Below are positions 48,882 to 55,616 of a stretch of 55,616 nucleotides of DNA, piece by piece; the stretch's first letter is position 1, and every line of letters starts with the position of its first letter. This stretch comes from Azospirillum endophyticum. Its GTDB lineage: Bacteria > Pseudomonadota > Alphaproteobacteria > Azospirillales > Azospirillaceae. The notes beneath the pieces were generated by a model. It was not told where the DNA came from. It was given only the letters and a program-made list of their open reading frames with translations, and did no database searches. A program made the translations under genes and the position numbers. The stretch spans positions 1 through 55,616 of the forward strand of contig NZ_JAENHM010000008.1 of assembly GCF_016595245.1 (NCBI RefSeq), written 5' to 3'.

Positions 48882-50410
48882 TGGATATCCGCGCCGCAGA
48901 AATCTCTGCGATCCTCAAGCAGCAGATCGCGAATTTCGGGACCGAGGCGGATGTCGCCGAGGTTGGTCAGGTTCTGTCGGTGGGTGACGGCGTCGCCCGC
49001 GTGCACGGCCTGGACAACGTCCGCGCCGGCGAGATGGTCGAGTTCCCGGGTGGCCTGCAGGGCATGGCGCTGAACCTCGAGACCGACAATGTCGGTATCG
49101 TGATCTTCGGCGACGACCGCGGCATCAAGGAAGGCGACACCGTCAAGCGCACCGGCACCATCGTCGACGTTCCGGTCGGCCGCGGCCTGCTCGGCCGCGT
49201 CGTGGACGGCCTTGGCAACCCGATCGACGGCAAGGGCCCGCTGGTCGACGTGACCCGCACCCGCGTGGAAGTGAAGGCCCCCGGCATCATCCCGCGCAAG
49301 TCGGTGCACGAGCCGATGCAGACCGGCCTGAAGGCCGTCGACAGCCTGGTTCCGATCGGGCGCGGCCAGCGCGAGCTGATCATCGGTGACCGCCAGACCG
49401 GCAAGACCGCCGTCGTCATCGACACCTTCCTGAACCAGAAGCCGATCAACCAGGGCGACGACGAGAGCAAGAAGCTCTACTGCATCTACGTCGCCGTCGG
49501 CCAGAAGCGCTCCACCGTCGCCCAGATCGTCAAGACCCTGGAAGACGCCGGCGCCATGGAATACTCCATCGTCGTCGCCGCCACCGCGTCGGAGCCGGCT
49601 CCGCTGCAGTTCCTGGCGCCGTACACCGGCTGCACGATGGGCGAGTATTTCCGCGACAACGGCATGCACGCCCTGATCGTGTACGACGATCTGTCCAAGC
49701 AGGCCGTCGCCTACCGCCAGATGTCGCTGCTGCTCCGCCGTCCGCCGGGCCGCGAAGCCTATCCGGGCGACGTGTTCTACCTCCACAGCCGCCTGCTGGA
49801 GCGCGCCGCCAAGATGGGCGACGCCCACGGCAACGGCTCGCTGACCGCCCTGCCGGTCATCGAGACCCAGGCCGGCGACGTGTCCGCCTACATCCCGACC
49901 AACGTGATCTCGATCACCGACGGTCAGATCTTCCTGGAAACCGGCCTGTTCTACAAGGGCATCCGTCCCGCCATCAACGTCGGCCTGTCGGTGAGCCGCG
50001 TCGGCTCCGCCGCCCAGATCAAGGCGATGAAGCAGGTCGCCGGCACCATCAAGATGGAACTCGCGCAGTACCGCGAGATGGCCGCCTTCGCCCAGTTCGC
50101 CTCGGACCTCGACGCCTCGACCCAGCGCCTGCTGGCCCGCGGCGCCCGTCTGACCGAGCTGCTGAAGCAGGGCCAGTTCCAGCCGCTGCCCGTCGAAGAG
50201 CAGGTCGTGTCGATCTTCGCCGGCGTGAAGGGCTACCTGGACGCCATCAAGGTCGAGGACGTCAACCGCTTCGAGGCCAAGTTCCTGTCGGAAATCCGCG
50301 CCAAGGGCGCCGATATCCTGGCGGCGATCCGCACCGACAAGCAGATCACCTCGGCGACCGAAGAGAAGCTGAAGGCTTTCCTCGACGGCTTCGCCAAGGT
50401 CTTCGCCTGA
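48881..50410 (+). CDS. atpA: F1Fo ATP synthase subunit alpha
   Basis: 509 residues, the non-catalytic nucleotide-binding subunit. P-loop [14 protein letters not shown], arginine-finger region [15 protein letters not shown] motif ([14 protein letters not shown]), [17 protein letters not shown], and the family-wide [14 protein letters not shown]. It follows atpH directly. A GC-rich hairpin and a second small palindrome (50424-50461) lie between it and atpG. Confidence 0.99.
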   Translation: MDIRAAEISAILKQQIANFGTEADVAEVGQVLSVGDGVARVHGLDNVRAGEMVEFPGGLQGMALNLETDNVGIVIFGDDRGIKEGDTVKRTGTIVDVPVGRGLLGRVVDGLGNPIDGKGPLVDVTRTRVEVKAPGIIPRKSVHEPMQTGLKAVDSLVPIGRGQRELIIGDRQTGKTAVVIDTFLNQKPINQGDDESKKLYCIYVAVGQKRSTVAQIVKTLEDAGAMEYSIVVAATASEPAPLQFLAPYTGCTMGEYFRDNGMHALIVYDDLSKQAVAYRQMSLLLRRPPGREAYPGDVFYLHSRLLERAAKMGDAHGNGSLTALPVIETQAGDVSAYIPTNVISITDGQIFLETGLFYKGIRPAINVGLSVSRVGSAAQIKAMKQVAGTIKMELAQYREMAAFAQFASDLDASTQRLLARGARLTELLKQGQFQPLPVEEQVVSIFAGVKGYLDAIKVEDVNRFEAKFLSEIRAKGADILAAIRTDKQITSATEEKLKAFLDGFAKVFA

Positions 50411-50421
50411 CCGACCGCGCG

Positions 50422-50462
50422 CGGGGGCGGGAAACCGCCCCCCACCGTCTTGAAGACGGTCA
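50422..50462 (+). other. Intercistronic stem-loops between atpA and atpG
   Basis: GGGGGCGG pairs with CCGCCCCC around GAAA, directly followed by ACCGTCTTGAAGACGGT, a second small hairpin. No T-run follows, so they more likely stabilise the upstream message or tune stoichiometry than terminate. Confidence 0.5.
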
Positions 50463-50495
50463 CGGAACGACCTCGAGCGGAATTGAAGGGCCGGC

Positions 50496-51380
50496 ATGCC
50501 TAACCTCAAGGACCTAAAGAACCGGATCGCGAGCGTCCAGTCGACGCGCAAGATCACCTCGGCCATGAAGATGGTTGCGGCTTCCAAGCTGCGCCGCGCC
50601 CAGGAGCAGGCGGAAGCCAGCGGTCCCTACGCGGAGCGTATGGGCCGGATGCTGTCGTCCCTGGCCGCCAACGTGCAGGACAGCGGCAACGGGCCGAAGC
50701 TGATGACCGGGACGGGCGCCGACAAGGTGCATCTGCTGGTCGTCATCAGCTCCGACCGCGGTCTGTGCGGTGCCTTCAACGGCTCCATCGTCCGCGAGGC
50801 CAAGCGCCAGATCACGCGCCTGCAGGGCGAGGGCAAGACCGTCAAGGTGCTGACCGTCGGCCGCAAGGGCCGCGACCAGCTCCGTCGCGAATTCGCCTCG
50901 CTGATCGTCGAGAGCTACGAGGATGTCGGCCGCCGCCGGCTCGGCTTCAGCGACGCCGACATGGTGGCGACGAAGGTGCTGGCGATGTTCGACGCCGGCG
51001 AGTTCGACGTCTGCTCGGTCGTCTTCAACAAGTTCAAGTCGGCGATCTCGCAGATCGTCACGGTTCAGCAGCTCATTCCCTTCGCCGTCCCCGGCGAGGC
51101 GGTCGCGGCCACCGACGAGGTGAAGCCGCTCTATGAGTTCGAGCCGGACGAGGAGCAGATCCTCGCCGAACTGCTGCCGCGCAACCTGTCCATCCAGATC
51201 TACCGCGCCCTCCTGGAGAGCGCGGCGTCCGAACAGGGCGCCCGGATGACCGCGATGGACAACGCGACGCGCAACGCCGGCGACATGATCAACAAGCTGA
51301 CGATCACCTACAACCGGACGCGCCAGGCCTACATCACCAAGGAGCTGATCGAGATCATCTCCGGTGCCGAGGCCCTGTAA
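50496..51380 (+). CDS. atpG: F1Fo ATP synthase subunit gamma
   Basis: 294 residues, the rotating central shaft. N-terminal helix [20 protein letters not shown] with [14 protein letters not shown], the Rossmann-like middle ([20 protein letters not shown]) and the C-terminal helix [20 protein letters not shown] with [20 protein letters not shown]. These are complete and invariant features. It is between atpA and atpD in the usual order. Confidence 0.98.
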   Translation: MPNLKDLKNRIASVQSTRKITSAMKMVAASKLRRAQEQAEASGPYAERMGRMLSSLAANVQDSGNGPKLMTGTGADKVHLLVVISSDRGLCGAFNGSIVREAKRQITRLQGEGKTVKVLTVGRKGRDQLRREFASLIVESYEDVGRRRLGFSDADMVATKVLAMFDAGEFDVCSVVFNKFKSAISQIVTVQQLIPFAVPGEAVAATDEVKPLYEFEPDEEQILAELLPRNLSIQIYRALLESAASEQGARMTAMDNATRNAGDMINKLTITYNRTRQAYITKELIEIISGAEAL

Positions 51381-51400
51381 CGGCGGCATCCGACCCGTAG

Positions 51401-52888
<1,488 letters not shown>

Positions 52889-52962
52889 TCCATCCGGGAT
52901 CGCGGCATCCCGGTCCGGCCAAGCTCGAGAGGGCGCCCGCCGGACGGGAATCGACATCAGCA

Positions 52963-52994
52963 CACCCCCTCCCCCGTCAGCGAGGGAGGGGGTT
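52963..52994. repeat. Palindromic repeat between atpD and atpC
   Basis: CCCCCTCCC (52965-52973) pairs with GGGAGGGGG (52984-52992). It resembles, but is not identical to, the CTCTCCCC-type repeats elsewhere in the window. It lies inside the atp operon and might reduce atpC expression relative to atpD. Confidence 0.5.
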
Positions 52995-53019
52995 CCTATG
53001 AAGAGGCACCAGGAAATCC

Positions 53020-53436
53020 ATGGCCGATAAAGTCGAATTCGAGCTGGTCTCGCCGGAAAAGCTGCTGAAGTCGCTGCCGGTGGACATGGTCGTGGTGCCG
53101 GGTACGGAAGGCGATTTCGGCGTGCTCGCCGGTCATTCGCCGCTGATCTCGACGTTGCGTCCGGGCGTCATCGACGTCTATGAGGGCGACCGCATCGTCG
53201 ACCGCGTCTTCGTCGCCGGCGGCTTCGCCGAGGTCACCGAGGCCCGCTGCACCGTGCTGGCCGAGGAAGCAGTGGCGCTGGCCGACCTCGACCGCGCCGC
53301 GGTCGACAAGCAGATCAAGGACCTGTCCGAGGATCTGGACGACAGCAAGTCGGACGCCGAGCGTGCCGCCGCCGAAGCCAAGCTGGCGGTCGCGCGCGCC
53401 AAGCTGGACGCGCTGACCCAGTCCTCCGCTCACTGA
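53020..53436 (+). CDS. atpC: F1Fo ATP synthase subunit epsilon
   Basis: 138 residues. N-terminal beta-sandwich (FELVSPEKLLKSLPVDMVVV, PGTEGDFGVLAGHSPLISTL, VFVAGGFAEV) and a C-terminal helical hairpin rich in Ala/Lys/Asp (DDSKSDAERAAAEAKLAVAR). It inhibits or couples ATP hydrolysis in F1. CAGGAAATCC provides the ribosome binding site. It is the last gene of the block. Confidence 0.96.
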   Translation: MADKVEFELVSPEKLLKSLPVDMVVVPGTEGDFGVLAGHSPLISTLRPGVIDVYEGDRIVDRVFVAGGFAEVTEARCTVLAEEAVALADLDRAAVDKQIKDLSEDLDDSKSDAERAAAEAKLAVARAKLDALTQSSAH

Positions 53437-53488
53437 GCGGAGGCGCCCGTCGGCCCGGCTGGGCGAACGGCATACATCTCTTCGGCGG

Positions 53489-53523
53489 AACGGGCGGCTT
53501 GGGCTTCCAGGCCGCCCGTTTTG
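53489..53523 (+). terminator. Terminator of the atpHAGDC operon
   Basis: AACGGGCGGC (53489-53498) pairs perfectly with GCCGCCCGTT (53511-53520), and two further T residues follow. It lies about 50 bases after atpC. Confidence 0.7.
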
Positions 53524-53706
53524 CGTTGCGACTTGGTTGCATCGCGACGGAGACCGATTACATTCGAAGGCCTGAACCGTGAACCCCGCCGCACCCGATG
53601 GCAAAGGGCGGGGACATGGGGACGGACCCTTTCCCGGAACGAATCTTTCCCGATATGAACCGGCCGCCACGGCAGAGCGGCCCCTAGACGAGGCGGTAGA
53701 GCGGAC

Positions 53707-54531
53707 ATGGCGCGTGCGCATTGGCGGATCGACGAGCTTCCCTGGGACCGTTTCGACGCCGGCAGGATCGATCCCGATCTGGTCCCGCTGATCAAGGCGG
53801 CGGCACTGGTGGAGTTCAACGCCGACGACTACACCGCCTATCTGTGCAACGTCTTCAAGGATGATCCGGAGTTCCAGGAAGCCGCCCATGGCTGGTCGGT
53901 CGAGGAGGTCCAGCATGGCGAGGCGCTGGGGCGCTGGGCCGAACTGGTCGACCCGACCTTCGACTTCCGGGCGGCGGTCGCGCGTTTCCGCGCCGGCTAC
54001 CGCGTGCCGATCGATCTCGACGCCTCGGTCCGCGGCTCGCGCACCGGCGAGATGATCGCCCGCTGCATGGTGGAGACCGGCACCAGTTCCTACTACGCCG
54101 CCATCGGCGATTCGACCGACGAGCCGGTGCTGAAGGAGATCTGCCGCAACATCGCCGCCGACGAGCTGCGGCACTACAAGATCTTCTACACCTACGCCAA
54201 GAAGTATCTGGAGCGCGAAGGGCTGAACAAGGTCCAGCGGCTGAAGGTGGCGCTGTCGCGCATCGGCGAGTCCGAGGACGACGAGCTGGCCTACGCCTAT
54301 TACGCCGCCAACGCCCCGGCCGACGCCGTCTACGAGCACAAGCTCTACAACGCCGCCTACAAGCGCCGCGCCTTTGGCCGCTACCGCCGCAAGCATGTCG
54401 ACCGCGCCATCGCCATGGTGTTCAAGGCCTGTGGGCTGAAGCCACACACCCGGCTGTGCCAGCTGGCTTCGCGCGGCGCCTGGTGGTTCCTCGACCGTCA
54501 AGCCAGGAAGCTGGCGGCACAGGCGGTCTGA
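53707..54531 (+). CDS. Di-iron ferritin-like protein (desaturase/oxygenase-like)
   Basis: 274 residues, helical. Candidate di-iron ligands: Glu36 (LVEFNADDYTAY), an ExxH at Glu67/His70 (VEEVQHGEALG), Glu123 (MVETGTSSYYAA) and a second ExxH at Glu153/His156 (ADELRHYKIFYTYAKK). This E-ExxH-E-ExxH pattern is that of ferritin-like oxygenases and acyl-ACP desaturases. No transmembrane segment. The substrate is unknown. It stands alone after the atp terminator; the next gene, a glutathione transferase, starts 80 bases downstream and could be co-transcribed. Confidence 0.85.
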   Translation: MARAHWRIDELPWDRFDAGRIDPDLVPLIKAAALVEFNADDYTAYLCNVFKDDPEFQEAAHGWSVEEVQHGEALGRWAELVDPTFDFRAAVARFRAGYRVPIDLDASVRGSRTGEMIARCMVETGTSSYYAAIGDSTDEPVLKEICRNIAADELRHYKIFYTYAKKYLEREGLNKVQRLKVALSRIGESEDDELAYAYYAANAPADAVYEHKLYNAAYKRRAFGRYRRKHVDRAIAMVFKACGLKPHTRLCQLASRGAWWFLDRQARKLAAQAV

Positions 54532-54611
54532 CGCCCTCGGGAAAGCTGGCGGCGCCGGTCCCTTTGGGGTAGCCATTGCAGCGCCAACCAGCCAAAGAGG
54601 GTCTCGGAGAC

Positions 54612-55226
54612 ATGAAGCTCTATTACAAGCCGGGCGCCTGCTCGCTGTCGCCGCACATCGTCCTGCGCGAAGCCGGGTTGCCCTTCGATCTGGTCAAGGT
54701 CGATCTCGCCGCCAAGACGCTGGCCGACGGCAGCGACTTCCGCGCGGTGAACCCGAAGGGGCAGGTACCGGCCCTGGCGCTCGATGAGGGCGGCATCCTG
54801 ACCGAGGGTGCGGCGATCGTCCAGTACATCGCCGACAAGGCGCCGGAGAGCGGCCTGATTCCGGCGGCCGGCACGATCGAGCGCTACCGCGTGCAGGAGT
54901 TGCTGAACTTCATCGGGTCGGAACTGCACAAGGGCGTCGTCCCCCTGTTCCCGATGCTGAAGGACAAGGTGTCCGACACCTATCGCGAATTCGCCGCCCA
55001 GGTGTTGGGCGCCAAGCTGGCGATCCTCAACCAGCAGCTCGAGGGCAAGAGCTACCTGACCGGCGAGGTCTTCTCCGTTGCCGACGCCTATGCCTACACC
55101 GTGCTGAGCTGGTTGCCGCGCATCAGCTTCGACCTGTCGCCCTTCCCCAACCTGAAGGCATTCGCCGAGCGGGTCGCCGCCCGTCCGGCGGTGCAGGCGG
55201 CGCATGCTGCCGAAGCCCAGGGCTGA
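54612..55226 (+). CDS. gstA: Glutathione S-transferase (beta-class, GstA-like)
   Basis: 204 residues. Thioredoxin-like N-terminal domain with Cys9/Ser in YYKPGACSLSPHIVLREAG, the cis-Pro motif GQVPAL, LTEGAAIVQYIAD, and an all-helical C-terminal domain with the FSVADAYAYTVLSWLPRI motif including the structural Asp. The catalytic cysteine and overall layout fit bacterial beta-class enzymes. CGGAG lies right before the ATG. A strong terminator follows. Confidence 0.94.
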   Translation: MKLYYKPGACSLSPHIVLREAGLPFDLVKVDLAAKTLADGSDFRAVNPKGQVPALALDEGGILTEGAAIVQYIADKAPESGLIPAAGTIERYRVQELLNFIGSELHKGVVPLFPMLKDKVSDTYREFAAQVLGAKLAILNQQLEGKSYLTGEVFSVADAYAYTVLSWLPRISFDLSPFPNLKAFAERVAARPAVQAAHAAEAQG

Positions 55227-55256
55227 CGGGCCTGCGGCTGACGGCCGGCTGCAATG

Positions 55257-55292
55257 GAAAAGGCCCCGTCTCGCGGAGAGACGGGGCCTTTT
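55257..55292 (+). terminator. Strong terminator after gstA
   Basis: AAAGGCCCCGTCTC pairs with GAGACGGGGCCTTTT across GCGGA, a long GC stem followed by TTTT on the plus strand and by TTTTCC on the minus strand. It can also serve the convergent gene that ends at 55313. Confidence 0.85.
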
Positions 55293-55312
55293 CGTTCTGG
55301 ACGCTCCCGGGA

Positions 55313-55616
55313 TCAGGCGGCGCTGGGCTTCCGGCGCATCGGGGTGTTGCCGCCGGGGGTGCCGGCAGCGCGCGGCGCCTGCTTGCCGCCGCCGTTGTTG
55401 CCGGCACCATGCCCGTTGCCGTGCGATACGGCGTGCGGAGCCGGGCGGCGGTCGTGGCGGCTCTGATCGTTGCGGGCGGCGTCCGGACGCGGCGCGCCGG
55501 CCGGCTTGCCCACCTTCTGCGGAGGCCTGGCCGCCTGCGGAGCCTTGGCCGGCTGCGGCGCCGCCTTGGGAGCCGCCTTCGGTGCCGCGCCGGCGGAGCG
55601 GGCCTGCTGCTGGTTG
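55313..55616 (-). CDS. C-terminal end of a basic Ala/Pro-rich protein (partial)
   Basis: The gene runs off the window edge. The visible 100 residues are low-complexity: QQQARSAGAAPKAAPKAAPQ, then Arg/Asn/Gly-rich text ending GNTPMRRKPSAA. Disordered basic tails like this end DEAD-box RNA helicases (RhlE type) and several RNA-binding proteins in alphaproteobacteria. The globular part is outside the window, so no name is given. It stops just ahead of the shared terminator at 55257-55292. Confidence 0.6.
   Translation of the reverse strand, partial: NQQQARSAGAAPKAAPKAAPQPAKAPQAARPPQKVGKPAGAPRPDAARNDQSRHDRRPAPHAVSHGNGHGAGNNGGGKQAPRAAGTPGGNTPMRRKPSAA

Overview
The window is GC-rich DNA of an alphaproteobacterium, most likely a member of Rhodospirillales close to Azospirillum. 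This placement rests on gene content and order (secA, PpiC-type isomerase, argJ, acetyltransferase, mutT; sfsA next to map; an atpHAGDC block without the membrane subunits), a two-domain Coq7-type ubiquinone hydroxylase, a high density of chemoreceptors and strongly GC-biased third codon positions. No database was searched, so the genus is an inference.

Layout. 1-7.0 kb: secA (minus), facing a plus-strand run of PpiC-type isomerase, argJ, GNAT acetyltransferase and mutT. 7.0-9.5 kb: a tiny 24-codon ORF, recQ and tRNA-Thr. 9.5-12.2 kb: a small conserved-looking ORF, a soluble PAS-PAS chemoreceptor and an AT-rich gene-poor stretch. 12.2-15.3 kb: map and sfsA, a CinA-N/MoCF protein and two small membrane proteins. 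15.5-18.3 kb: an accessory-looking segment bounded by two tRNA-Leu genes whose 3' ends face each other. It holds an AT-rich orphan gene, a decayed phage terminase, small orphan proteins, and a rhodanese/AhpD-like divergent pair around a perfect operator-like inverted repeat. 18.5-25.1 kb: dsbB-coq7, an HNH nuclease, gluQ, recR-ybaB-dnaX and the SRP RNA. 25.3-28.4 kb: an orphan AAA ATPase and a membrane chemoreceptor. 28.4-32.5 kb: pgk, a CYTH-CHAD protein tightly followed by a ParA-like ATPase, and a small membrane protein. 32.6-38.3 kb: an orphan histidine kinase, hldE, an entericidin-like lipoprotein, a Uma2-family protein and lpd. 38.4-41.6 kb: an AbiEii-type nucleotidyltransferase overlapping its upstream partner, and a dCache chemoreceptor. 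41.9-46.7 kb: xerC, a DUF484 protein, a transaldolase-like aldolase and priA. 46.9-48 kb: a lone Cache protein and a hypothetical gene. 48.3-53.5 kb: atpHAGDC. 53.7-55.6 kb: a di-iron ferritin-like protein, a glutathione transferase and the 3' end of a basic Ala/Pro-rich protein.

Most of the window is core housekeeping: secretion, DNA repair and replication, glycolysis, ATP synthesis, ubiquinone and LPS precursor synthesis. The best candidates for something less described are the CHAD-ParA pair (possible polyphosphate-granule positioning), the tRNA-Leu-bounded segment, the divergent rhodanese/AhpD promoter, the AbiEii pair with an unusually long overlap, and the 24-codon ORF with a textbook ribosome binding site. 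I found no CRISPR array, intact prophage or insertion sequence.
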